DNA from: Pedobacter cryotolerans
GTDB taxonomy: Bacteria > Bacteroidota > Bacteroidia > Sphingobacteriales > Sphingobacteriaceae
NCBI RefSeq assembly: GCF_005116475.1
Contig: NZ_SWBO01000001.1
Location: 1-64,000, forward strand
Direction: 5' to 3'
DNA length: 64,000 nt
Position numbers and translations under genes: made by a program. Under the pieces are notes generated by a model. That model saw only the letters and a list, made by a program, of their open reading frames with translations, had not been told where the DNA came from and made no database searches. Shown here one piece after another: positions 9,567 to 16,270 of this stretch (position 1 is its first letter; each line of letters starts with the position of its first letter).

Positions 9567-10010
9567 ATGTACGAGATTTTAAAAAGTGCCCACTCTGGCT
9601 GGAGATATTTGGTTTTAGCATTATTGGTTTTTGCAGTTGTGCAAGCTTTATCTGGTTGGTTTGGTAAAAAAGCTTACACCGAAGGAAATAGAAAGCTCAA
9701 TGTTTTTACTTTAATCAGCGCACACATTCAATTGGTATTTGGTGCGATATTGTATTTTTTAAGTCCGCTAACTAAAGGGCCAATGAGCGATCCAATTTAC
9801 CGCCATTGGAAAGTAGAACACATTAGCATCATGATTATTGCCATTGTATTAATCACAATTGGTAATGCCAAATCTAAAAAAGTAACAGATTCAGTTGCTA
9901 AACATAAAAACATTGCTGTGTTTTTCGGCGTTGCTTTAGTTTTATTAATTGTTGGTATTTTTATGATTGTTAAAACTGGGCAGATTGCTTCGTTTTTTGG
10001 AATGTCTTAA
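9567..10010 (+). CDS. Small four-helix membrane protein, cytochrome-b-like annotation family
   Basis: 147 residues with four hydrophobic segments (about 14-32, 46-66, 87-105 and 117-138). Conserved-looking His residues are SAHSGWRYL near the N-terminus, SAHIQLVFG, RHWKVEHISIM and KHKN. Proteins of this pattern in Bacteroidota are often named cytochrome b-like because of the paired intramembrane histidines; haem binding is not shown by the sequence. Stand-alone gene between the receptor and the trp leader. Function uncertain. Confidence 0.7.
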   Translation: MYEILKSAHSGWRYLVLALLVFAVVQALSGWFGKKAYTEGNRKLNVFTLISAHIQLVFGAILYFLSPLTKGPMSDPIYRHWKVEHISIMIIAIVLITIGNAKSKKVTDSVAKHKNIAVFFGVALVLLIVGIFMIVKTGQIASFFGMS

Positions 10011-10033
10011 TTTTAATAAAAAGTTTAAAATAT

Positions 10034-10063
10034 TTTGATTTCTTAACTTTTTGTATATTTTTG
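10034..10063 (+). promoter_or_regulatory. trp operon promoter
   Basis: TTTG at 10034-10037 and TATTTTTG at 10056-10063 match the Bacteroidota -33 and -7 (TAnnTTTG) boxes with 18 bp between them. The expected transcription start, about 6-8 bp after the -7 box, falls at roughly 10069-10071, at or next to the leader-peptide ATG. Confidence 0.7.
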
Positions 10064-10070
10064 CTGCACA

Positions 10071-10151
10071 ATGATTAGCAATAAAACAAACACTTGGCAA
10101 TGGCGTGGTTATTCTGAAAAGAGTTTCGTCGTAGCTTTGTGCACATTATAG
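10071..10151 (+). CDS. trpL: trp operon leader peptide (26 aa)
   Basis: A short frame, ATG at 10071 to TAG at 10149, contains the motif TWQW at codons 8-11, that is two Trp codons (10095 and 10101). It sits directly after a strong promoter and immediately before a terminator hairpin and trpE. A ribosome stalled at the Trp codons would leave CGTCG (10127-10131) free to pair with CGACG (10187-10191), the left arm of the terminator. A ribosome that reaches the stop would cover it. This is classical attenuation logic. The gene symbol is used by analogy with enteric trpL; the sequence is not homologous. Far too short for routine gene callers. Confidence 0.85.
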   Translation: MISNKTNTWQWRGYSEKSFVVALCTL

Positions 10152-10213
10152 TTTATCAACCTAAACTTAAACCACATTTAAAAACCCGACGTAACCACAC
10201 GCCGGGTTTTTTT
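10102..10213 (+). promoter_or_regulatory. trp attenuator: alternative antiterminator and terminator folds
   Basis: Two exclusive foldings can be drawn. Terminator: AAAACCCG..CG (10181-10191) with CG..CGGGTTTT (10200-10210). Antiterminator: CGTCG (10127-10131) with CGACG (10187-10191), flanked by GGCGTGGTTA (10102-10111) with TAACCACACGCC (10192-10203, two bases bulged). The outer strand overlaps the second Trp codon, so ribosome position decides which fold forms. The pairings were found by eye; energies were not computed. Confidence 0.75.
10181..10213 (+). terminator. trp attenuator terminator
   Basis: Stem AAAACCCGaCG / CGcCGGGTTTT with one A/C mismatch and an 8-nt loop, followed by TTTTTTT at 10207-10213. 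It lies 30 bp after the leader-peptide stop and before trpE. Confidence 0.88.
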
Positions 10214-10228
10214 ATTTATAAATTAATT

Positions 10229-10306
10229 CGTCATTGCGAGCAAAGCGAAGCCTGCCTACCGCAGGCAATCTTAATATAAGACCCTTCGACTTCGCTCAGG
10301 ATGACA
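10229..10306. repeat. Dispersed intergenic palindromic repeat, copy 2
   Basis: CGTCATTGCGAGCAAAGCGAAG on the left and CTTCGCTCAGGATGACAAA on the right, with CCTGCCTACCGCAGG as a small inner hairpin. It sits in the transcript between the attenuator and the trpE start. Confidence 0.75.
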
Positions 10307-10319
10307 AAAAGCAAAATAA

Positions 10320-11780
10320 ATGAAAGAAGATATTAAATCTAATTTAGGCACTCCCTCCCTTCTGGGGAGGGTTGGGGTGGGGCTGTACAACATACAATCA
10401 CACACCAAAAAGCGATTAGCAGACACTACAACGCCAGTTAGCATTTACTTACGCCTGCGTGATGTTTTTCCAAACACTATTTTACTCGAAAGTTCGGATT
10501 ACCACAGTCGGGAAAATGCAACAAGTTACGTTTGTGCCGAGCCAGTGGCTGGTATAATTTTGCAAGATGGATTGTTACAGACTTATTATCCTGATGGTAC
10601 AAAAGACAGCAAAACCGAATTTGTATTAACCGAAGAGATTGCAGCTTTTAAAACAAAGTTTAATCCGCTAAAACAAACCAAAGAAAAACATATCTCAACT
10701 GGTTTGTTTGGATATTTTACATGGAACGCCGTTCAGCATTTTGAGGATATAAAATTTACTTCGGCTACGCCAGATGAAGATAAAATTCCGATAATGCAAT
10801 ATCATGTGTACAGATATATCATCGCGATAGACCACTTTAAGAACGAAATAACTTTGGTTAAAAATGTTTTTAATGAAGATGAAAATGAAGATTTATCGAA
10901 AATTGAATACATCATCCAAAATAAAAACTTCCCTGAATACAGTTTTAAAACTAACGGTGATGAGCAATCTAATTTAACCGATCAAGGTTTTATGGACATT
11001 GTAGAGCAAATGAAAAAGCACATTTACCGTGGCGATGTTTTTCAAATTGTACCATCAAGAGCTTTTAGTCAGTCTTTTCTGGGTGATGAATTTAATGTTT
11101 ACCGTTGTTTACGTTCCATCAATCCATCTCCATATTTATTTTATTTTGATTATGGAAGTTTTAAACTCTTTGGCTCATCGCCAGAAGCACAAATTACAAT
11201 TAACAATAATGTAGCAAACATTTTCCCTATTGCTGGTACATTTAAACGTACTGGAAACGATGAGGAAGATGTAGCTTTAGCCAAAAAGCTAGAAGAAGAT
11301 CCAAAAGAAAGTGCAGAACATGTAATGTTGGTAGATTTGGCTAGAAATGATTTAAGCAGACATTGCAGCGCTGTTGAGGTTAAATCTTTTAAAGAAGTTC
11401 AATATTATTCGCATTTAATACATTTGGTTTCTAAAGTAAGCGGAAACTTAAAGGAAAATGTAAGTGCTTTTAAAGTAGTTGCAGATACCTATCCAGCCGG
11501 AACATTAAGCGGTGCGCCAAAATATAAGGCTATGCAATTGATAGATCAATATGAGAAATTAGGCCGTAATTTTTACGCAGGGGCGATAGGTTACATGGGC
11601 TTTAACGAAGATTTTAACCATGCTATTATGATTAGAACTTTTATGAGCAAAAATAACCATTTACATTACCGAGCAGGTGCAGGAATTGTAGCAGATTCTA
11701 TCGCCGAAAATGAATTAAACGAAGTAAATAACAAAATAGCGGCATTGCGTAAGGCAATTGTAATGGGAGAGGAAATCTAG
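10320..11780 (+). CDS. trpE: Anthranilate synthase component I
   Basis: 486 residues; converts chorismate plus glutamine-derived ammonia to anthranilate with TrpG, the first step of tryptophan synthesis. The N-terminal domain has the tryptophan feedback motif LLESSD (about 58-63). The chorismate-binding domain shows YRGDVFQIVPSR (about 238), HVMLVDLARNDL (about 330) and YPAGTLSGAPKYKAM (about 394-408), and ends with RAGAGIVADS. It follows an attenuator, so it is controlled by transcript attenuation and probably also by feedback inhibition. Residues 11-22 (TPSLLGRVGVGL) are encoded by a GC-rich palindromic repeat that interrupts an otherwise normal N-terminus; family similarity begins at about residue 30 (KKRLADTTTPVS). 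Confidence 0.95.
   Translation: MKEDIKSNLGTPSLLGRVGVGLYNIQSHTKKRLADTTTPVSIYLRLRDVFPNTILLESSDYHSRENATSYVCAEPVAGIILQDGLLQTYYPDGTKDSKTEFVLTEEIAAFKTKFNPLKQTKEKHISTGLFGYFTWNAVQHFEDIKFTSATPDEDKIPIMQYHVYRYIIAIDHFKNEITLVKNVFNEDENEDLSKIEYIIQNKNFPEYSFKTNGDEQSNLTDQGFMDIVEQMKKHIYRGDVFQIVPSRAFSQSFLGDEFNVYRCLRSINPSPYLFYFDYGSFKLFGSSPEAQITINNNVANIFPIAGTFKRTGNDEEDVALAKKLEEDPKESAEHVMLVDLARNDLSRHCSAVEVKSFKEVQYYSHLIHLVSKVSGNLKENVSAFKVVADTYPAGTLSGAPKYKAMQLIDQYEKLGRNFYAGAIGYMGFNEDFNHAIMIRTFMSKNNHLHYRAGAGIVADSIAENELNEVNNKIAALRKAIVMGEEI
10350..10384 (+). repeat. GC-rich palindromic element inside trpE
   Basis: CTCCCTCCCTTCTGGGGAGG followed by GTTGGGGTGGGG, an obvious G/C island in AT-rich DNA, read in frame as TPSLLGRVGVGL. 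It shares the pattern ACTCCC-CTT-GGGG-TTGGGG with the elements at 12467 (opposite orientation) and 12547. Confidence 0.8.
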
Positions 11781-11890
11781 TTTCCAGTCAACAGTTTTCA
11801 GTTGGGAGCTTTGTAATATGTGGATAATAATGCTTATCGGTGAAATCATTTTAATCAGTGAAATCAACCGCGAAGCGATAGGATATAAAA

Positions 11891-12511
11891 ATGAAAAGAG
11901 AAGATAACAAAGGGACAATTTTAGTAATAGATAACTACGATAGCTTTACCTATAATTTAGTGCATTTAATTAACGAATTAGGTTATGAAGCTGTGGTATG
12001 GAGAAATGATAAATTCGCAATTGAAGATGTGGAGGCTTTTGATAAAATTTTGTTATCGCCCGGACCAGGCATACCAGAAGAAGCTGGGCTACTGTTGGAG
12101 GTAATAAAAACCTATGCACCAACAAAAAGTATCATGGGCGTATGTTTAGGTCAGCAGGCAATTGCTGAAGTTTTTGGCGGAAGTTTATTAAATTTGGGTA
12201 GACCAATGCATGGCATTGCAACACCAATTACTGTTTTAGATGAAAATGATGCTGCTTTTAAAGGATGTGTTGCACCAATTGAAGTTGGCCGCTACCACTC
12301 ATGGGTGGTTAATCCTGCAGATTTACCAGCAAGCCTAACTGTTACTGCAATTGATGGCGATGGCCAAATTATGGCATTAAGACACAAAGAGTTCGATGTT
12401 TGTGGTGTACAATTTCACCCAGAAAGTGTACTTACACCAGATGGAAAACAAATGATGAAGAATTGGTTAACCCCCCAACCCCCTGAAGGGGGAGTTGAAA
12501 ACCTAAAATAA
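11891..12511 (+). CDS. trpG: Anthranilate synthase component II (glutamine amidotransferase)
   Basis: 206 residues, class I glutamine amidotransferase supplying ammonia to TrpE. Seen: IDNYDSFTYNLVHL at the N-terminus, LSPGPGIPEEAG (about 56), the nucleophile elbow MGVCLGQQAIAE with Cys85, and VQFHPESVLTPDG with His176 and Glu178. 110 bp separate it from trpE; that gap holds AGTTTTCAGTT-type and GTGAAATCA-type repeats. The last 14 residues (LTPQPPEGGVENLK) are largely encoded by a GC-rich repeat. trpC follows after 2 bp. Confidence 0.95.
   Translation: MKREDNKGTILVIDNYDSFTYNLVHLINELGYEAVVWRNDKFAIEDVEAFDKILLSPGPGIPEEAGLLLEVIKTYAPTKSIMGVCLGQQAIAEVFGGSLLNLGRPMHGIATPITVLDENDAAFKGCVAPIEVGRYHSWVVNPADLPASLTVTAIDGDGQIMALRHKEFDVCGVQFHPESVLTPDGKQMMKNWLTPQPPEGGVENLK
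12467..12500 (-). repeat. GC-rich palindromic element at the 3' end of trpG
   Basis: TTAACCCCCCAACCCCCTGA continuing to AGGGGGAGTTG; its reverse complement matches the element in trpE in order and spacing. Read through as the last residues of TrpG. Confidence 0.8.
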
Positions 12512-12513
12512 CT

Positions 12514-13347
12514 ATGATGCAAAAAGATATGAAAACTGGAACGGAAAAGTCCCCTTTAGGGGATTTAGGGGTTCTAGGTAAAATAGTTTCCCGTAAATTA
12601 GAAGAAGTTGCCGAGGCAAAACAAAAAGTTTCGGTTGCTGAGTTAGAAGCTAACCCAAATTTTGATAGAAAACCATTAGTTTTTAAGGATTTTTTATTGG
12701 ATAAAGGTAGAACGGGAATTATCTCTGAATTTAAAAGGCGTTCGCCATCTAAAGGTTTAATCAACGGCACAGCCGATGTTGCACAAGTTACACAAGCTTA
12801 CAATTTAGCTGGTGCTTCTGCCATTTCAGTGTTAACAGATACTGATTTTTTTGGTGGCAAAGCCGATGATTTGCTGAAAGCCAGAGCGGTAAATCAAATT
12901 CCTATTTTGCGTAAAGATTTTATGATTGATGAATACCAAATTTTGGAAGCCAAAGCTTGGGGTGCAGATATTATTTTATTGATTGCTTCTATATTAACGC
13001 CGAAGCAAATTGTAGATTTTGGCAAGTTGGCGCAAAGTTTAGGCTTGAGTGTTTTGTTAGAAGTACATGATTTAGCAGAGCTGGAAAGATCAATTTGCCC
13101 ACATTTGGATGCTATTGGTGTAAATAACAGAAATTTAGGAGATTTTACGGTAAACATTCAAACTTCATTCGATTTGGTAAATAAAATACCTGATGAGTTT
13201 TTAAAAATTTCTGAAAGTGCGATTGATAATCCACAAGTTATTAAAGAATTAAAAGCAGTTGGCTATAATGGTTTTTTAATCGGCGAAAATTTTATGAAAA
13301 CTGATGATCCGGGTAAAGCGATAAAAGAATTTGTGGCACAACTATAA
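12514..13347 (+). CDS. trpC: Indole-3-glycerol phosphate synthase
   Basis: 277 residues, slightly longer than the usual 255-265. Catalyses CdRP decarboxylation and ring closure to indole-3-glycerol phosphate. Seen: IISEFKRRSPSKG (catalytic Lys loop, about 68-80), SVLTDTDFFGG, IPILRKDFMIDEYQI (second catalytic Lys), GVNNRNLGDF, and ISESAI near the C-terminus with the phosphate site GFLIGENFMK. Residues 12-22 (KSPLGDLGVLG) come from a GC-rich palindromic element just before the family's normal start (KIVSRKLEEVAEAK). In most Bacteroidota trpD lies between trpG and trpC; here it does not, and trpF, trpB and trpA do not follow. Confidence 0.95.
   Translation: MMQKDMKTGTEKSPLGDLGVLGKIVSRKLEEVAEAKQKVSVAELEANPNFDRKPLVFKDFLLDKGRTGIISEFKRRSPSKGLINGTADVAQVTQAYNLAGASAISVLTDTDFFGGKADDLLKARAVNQIPILRKDFMIDEYQILEAKAWGADIILLIASILTPKQIVDFGKLAQSLGLSVLLEVHDLAELERSICPHLDAIGVNNRNLGDFTVNIQTSFDLVNKIPDEFLKISESAIDNPQVIKELKAVGYNGFLIGENFMKTDDPGKAIKEFVAQL
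12547..12575 (+). repeat. GC-rich palindromic element at the 5' end of trpC
   Basis: AAGTCCCCTTTAGGGGATTT followed by AGGGG, containing the palindrome CCCCTTTAGGGG. Read in frame as SPLGDLGVLG. Same family and orientation as the trpE copy. Confidence 0.8.
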
Positions 13348-13371
13348 TTTTACTAAATAGATAAATATAAC

Positions 13372-13656
13372 TTAAAATGAAATATCTTCTTTTTGGTGAT
13401 ATATTTTAGAGATTATAATATATTCTTTTTCAATATAATAGAAGATGTAATAATCATTCCAGATTATTACAAATTGATTATTTAGGTTTGTTTTTCTTGC
13501 TAGTTTTGGAGTAATTAAAATTTTATTAAATCTGTTGAACAATGATTTAATAAATTTTTTAGAGTACAAATCAGACTGATTTCTTTCGTTATTAAAGATT
13601 ACAATTCTATCAATATCTGCAAATGCAGCCTGAGAAATAATTAGTCTTTTAACCAC
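13372..13656 (-). CDS. ParE/RelE-type toxin
   Basis: 94 residues with the ParE-superfamily layout: an N-terminal basic start VKRLIISQAAFADIDRIV, a helical middle (FIKSLFNRFNKI), then LARKTNLNNQFVIIWNDYYIFYYI and a C-terminal strand IIISKIYHQKED. ParE toxins usually poison gyrase and RelE relatives cleave mRNA; which applies is not evident. Its start lies 16 bp inside the 3' end of the upstream antitoxin gene, the normal antitoxin-first order. The pair is on the opposite strand to the trp operon and converges with it. Confidence 0.8.
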   Translation of the reverse strand: MVKRLIISQAAFADIDRIVIFNNERNQSDLYSKKFIKSLFNRFNKILITPKLARKTNLNNQFVIIWNDYYIFYYIEKEYIIISKIYHQKEDISF

Positions 13657-13868
13657 GTATTATATTTTTCTTCGAAATCGTTTAAAGTATAGAAATTCCC
13701 CTTTTTTACATCTTCATTTGCACTTTCTATTTCTTTTTGCCATTTTTCTGATATAACAAAAACAGGGTCGCTTTTAGTTAAAATTGTGTCGATTGCAGCT
13801 AACAACTGTTCGTCATTAGTTTGCATGATTTTTTGCTGAATAATTTCTTTCAATTCTGATATACTCAT
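13641..13868 (-). CDS. Antitoxin partner of the ParE-type toxin
   Basis: 75 residues, acidic and helical (MSISELKEIIQQKIMQTNDE; WQKEIESANEDVKKG; FEEKYNTWLKD at the end). Small helical partners of this type are typical antitoxins paired with ParE/RelE toxins in Bacteroidota. I see no clear DNA-binding ribbon-helix-helix. Called from size, order and the 16-bp overlap with the toxin gene. Confidence 0.75.
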   Translation of the reverse strand: MSISELKEIIQQKIMQTNDEQLLAAIDTILTKSDPVFVISEKWQKEIESANEDVKKGNFYTLNDFEEKYNTWLKD

Positions 13869-14280
13869 AAATTAAAGTTAAGAAATTTTAATCAATTAAT
13901 ACATCAATATTTTTATCTAGCACTTTGATTAAATGTGTTCTTATTTAGTGTTGGTTGGAACTTTAAATTATTTCTACCACATGGTTAACATAGATAAAAT
14001 TCTATGTAACCTATCTTTCTATGTGGTTATTTCTTAAAAGACTTTGCAACCCTAAATAATTGTACAAACCTAATTTAGCTAAACCTGATGGCAGTGAACA
14101 CGTAGGGGCAACCCTCGCGGTTGACCTGTAGTAAAACGGACAGCAGGGCTGATTTTTTCGATTGATCACTGCAATTGCTTTTCAAAAAATGTTACCCTTA
14201 GGTTAAAGCTAATGCCAATTTAAAATGTTACTAATTTCTGATGATTAAAAATCTTACTTTTGTGCTTTAAAAAATAAAAA
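13869..14280. other. 412-bp spacer between the antitoxin and trmB
   Basis: Contains a GC-rich hairpin GGGGCAACC-ctcgc-GGTTGACC (about 14105-14127), which looks like a dispersed repeat, and the promoter box for trmB. No gene seen. Confidence 0.5.
14255..14262 (+). promoter_or_regulatory. Candidate -7 box for trmB (TACTTTTG)
   Basis: Exact TAnnTTTG match ending 18 bp before the GTG start of trmB. The -33 region (TTTCTG near 14234) is a weak match. Confidence 0.5.
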
Positions 14281-14931
14281 GTGGGTAAAGATAAGTTAAG
14301 AAAGTTTGCTGAAATTGATACTTTTCCGAATGTTTATCAATTACATTTAGGCAAGGTAATGAAGGGTAAATGGGCAAGCGAACATTTTAAAAATGAACAA
14401 CCAATTGTGCTAGAGTTGGCTTGTGGTAAAGGTGAATATGCCGTTAATTTGGCTAAATTATTTCCAGAAAAAAATTTTATTGGCGTAGACTTAAAAGGCA
14501 ATAGAATTTGGCGTGGAGCTAGAACTGGAGTTGATGAAGGCATTAAAAATTTAGCTTTTTTACGCATTCAGATTGAAGATATATTAGAGTATTTTGCAGC
14601 TGGAGAAGTAGACGAAATTTGGATCACTTTTGCAGACCCACAACCGCAAGAAAGTAGAGAGAAGAAAAGACTAACCTTCCCTGGGTTTTTAGAGAAATAC
14701 AAGATTTTATTAAAAAATGGCGGTAAAGTAAATTTAAAAACTGATAACGATGGTTTGTACGATTATACTTGCGAAAAAGTTGATGAACATAAGCTAATCA
14801 TCCATAAAAAAACCAATCATCTTTATCAATCTGAATTTGCGGATGAGGTTTTATCTATAAAAACACACTACGAAAGAATTTATTTGAAACACGATAAAAA
14901 CATCAATTATATTCAATTTTCGTTTAGTTAA
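14281..14931 (+). CDS. trmB: tRNA (guanine-N7-)-methyltransferase
   Basis: 216 residues, GTG start. Forms m7G46 in tRNA using SAM. SAM-binding region LELACGKGEYAVNLA then FIGVDLKGNRIWRGA (about 44-80); TrmB-type motif ITFADPQPQESREKKRLT (about 117) in place of the usual DPWPK; C-terminal KTDNDGLYDYT and THYERIYLKHD. Its stop overlaps the next start by one base (TAATG), so the two are translationally coupled. Confidence 0.92.
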   Translation: MGKDKLRKFAEIDTFPNVYQLHLGKVMKGKWASEHFKNEQPIVLELACGKGEYAVNLAKLFPEKNFIGVDLKGNRIWRGARTGVDEGIKNLAFLRIQIEDILEYFAAGEVDEIWITFADPQPQESREKKRLTFPGFLEKYKILLKNGGKVNLKTDNDGLYDYTCEKVDEHKLIIHKKTNHLYQSEFADEVLSIKTHYERIYLKHDKNINYIQFSFS

Positions 14932-15260
14932 TGAAAGATTCATTTTATGAACAAGTATTTGAAATTGCTCGTTTAATACCAGAAGGAAGAGTAACTTCTT
15001 ATGGAGCAATTGCAAAAGCATTGGGTTCGGCTGGTTCGGCTCGGATGGTAGGTTATGCCATGAGTAATGCAGGAATTGCACACCCAAAAGTTCCGGCACA
15101 TAGAGTGGTTAATGGCAGTGGTTTACTTACTGGCAAGTTTCATTTTTCGCCACCAGAACTAATGCAAGAGTTATTAGAAAATGAGGGTGTTATTGTAATT
15201 GATGATAGAGTAAAAAACTTTAAAACTGTATTTTGGAACCCGTTAGAAGAACTTATTTAA
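14931..15260 (+). CDS. Alkyltransferase-like DNA repair protein (ATL), active-site Cys replaced by Ala
   Basis: 109 residues, the size of a lone Ada/MGMT C-terminal domain. Seen: the DNA-recognition helix (TSYGAIAKALGSAGSARMVGYAM) with the Arg finger at about residue 38, and VPAHRVVNGSG where O6-alkylguanine transferases have PCHRV. Ala56 replaces the acceptor Cys, so it cannot accept the alkyl group; this is the defining feature of ATL proteins, which bind O6-alkylguanine and recruit nucleotide-excision repair. Coupled to trmB; its 3' end overlaps the convergent gene by 8 bp. Confidence 0.88.
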   Translation: MKDSFYEQVFEIARLIPEGRVTSYGAIAKALGSAGSARMVGYAMSNAGIAHPKVPAHRVVNGSGLLTGKFHFSPPELMQELLENEGVIVIDDRVKNFKTVFWNPLEELI

Positions 15261-15606
15261 CCTGCTTTTGGCTATAATTTGTTAATAAAAATACAACCAA
15301 AATTACAATACCTAAGCTAGATAAAAAGATTTGATCGACCTTATTATGCTTAAAATAGGTAAATGATGCTGTTGCTAAACCGAGTGCTACAAAAAACTCT
15401 ATCAATCCATGAACTCTAAATGGTATAACCTTAAATAAGCCCCCCGAAAAGTTAGTGCAAATGGTAATTAAAAGGTGCAAGCCTGCCAATAAATAGGTAA
15501 TTGTTTTTGCCACATCAGATAGAAAGAATATTTGAGGTGAAGCGAATAAAAAAATAACGGTAAGATAATCTAATACGGCATGTAACTTTGGAGAGATGAC
15601 TTTCAT
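15253..15606 (-). CDS. Small integral membrane protein, unrecognised
   Basis: 117 residues with about four membrane segments (LHAVLDYLTVIFLFASP; ITYLLAGLHLLITI; GLIEFFVALGLATASFTYF; LSSLGIVILVVFLLTNY). The pattern HAVLDY near the N-terminus and HGLIEF in the third helix suggest an internal duplication. I do not assign a function. Convergent with the alkyltransferase-like gene. Confidence 0.65.
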   Translation of the reverse strand: MKVISPKLHAVLDYLTVIFLFASPQIFFLSDVAKTITYLLAGLHLLITICTNFSGGLFKVIPFRVHGLIEFFVALGLATASFTYFKHNKVDQIFLSSLGIVILVVFLLTNYSQKQVK

Positions 15607-15665
15607 AATTTTGCGTTTAATTTAAAACAACGAAACACATTAAAAAGATTTAATATATATTTATT

Positions 15666-16022
15666 ATGGGAAATTTAGTAGAAGAGTTTAATGACTATCG
15701 TACAAAAATGAACGATAGAATTATGGAAACTGCGAATACAAATATCAAAAGATTTTTTGCCTTAGATACTACAACTTATGCAGATGGTGCTTTAAATGTA
15801 AAAACAAAAGAGATGCTGGGTTTGGTAGCATCAATGGTTTTACGTTGCGATGATTGTATAAAATATCACTTAGAAAAATGCCATAATGAAGGCGTTAATA
15901 ATGCAGAAATAAATGAGGTATTTATGATTGCTAATTTAGTAGGCGGTTCAATTGTTATTCCGCATTACAGAAGAGCTGTTGAGTATTGGGACGAACTGAA
16001 AAATTTGGAGTTAAGAAAATAG
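15666..16022 (+). CDS. Carboxymuconolactone decarboxylase/AhpD-like protein
   Basis: 118 residues, all helical, with the AhpD-type CxxCxxxH motif (Cys61, Cys64, His68 in VLRCDDCIKYHL). Such proteins are thiol-dependent peroxidase or disulfide-relay components, usually trimeric or hexameric and cytoplasmic. Length fits the family. Single gene followed by a palindrome; no partner such as AhpC nearby, so the role in peroxide defence is inference. Confidence 0.85.
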   Translation: MGNLVEEFNDYRTKMNDRIMETANTNIKRFFALDTTTYADGALNVKTKEMLGLVASMVLRCDDCIKYHLEKCHNEGVNNAEINEVFMIANLVGGSIVIPHYRRAVEYWDELKNLELRK

Positions 16023-16142
16023 CGTTTTGCAATAGAAAAATTCATTACGTTAATTTTTTGAGCCTCTCAATTTAGAAAGCAGCATAGACCAACCTTTAAT
16101 AGTGCCATAATTCGCTGTTTTTTTAAACCTTATATTAATGAA

Positions 16143-16172
16143 AGCCTTTCTCTGCCTAGGCGGAGAAAGGCT
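16143..16172. repeat. Palindrome AGCCTTTCTC...GAGAAAGGCT
   Basis: Near-perfect 30-bp palindrome centred on GCCTAGGC. It lacks a T-run on either strand, so I call it a repeat hairpin and not an intrinsic terminator. Confidence 0.6.
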
Positions 16173-16222
16173 TGAAATGTAAAGCAGTACGAGTTTATCA
16201 TTTTCGCGCTAATATTTTTTCA

Positions 16223-16254
16223 TAAAAAAAGAGCCGATTAAAAACCGACTCTCT
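16223..16254 (-). terminator. Terminator of the Trp/Tyr-rich exported protein gene
   Basis: On the minus strand, AGAGTCGG / TCGGCTCT (two G-U pairs, 7-nt loop) followed by TTTTTTT, 17 bp beyond the stop at 16271. Confidence 0.8.
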
Positions 16255-16270
16255 CCTTCTATATACTTAT

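Noticed and set aside
13372..13868. Part of a defence island
   Set aside because: Only a lone ParE-type toxin-antitoxin pair between housekeeping genes; no other defence genes adjoin it.
16143..16172. Terminator of the AhpD-like gene
   Set aside because: Strong palindrome but no T-run on either side and 120 bp from the stop.
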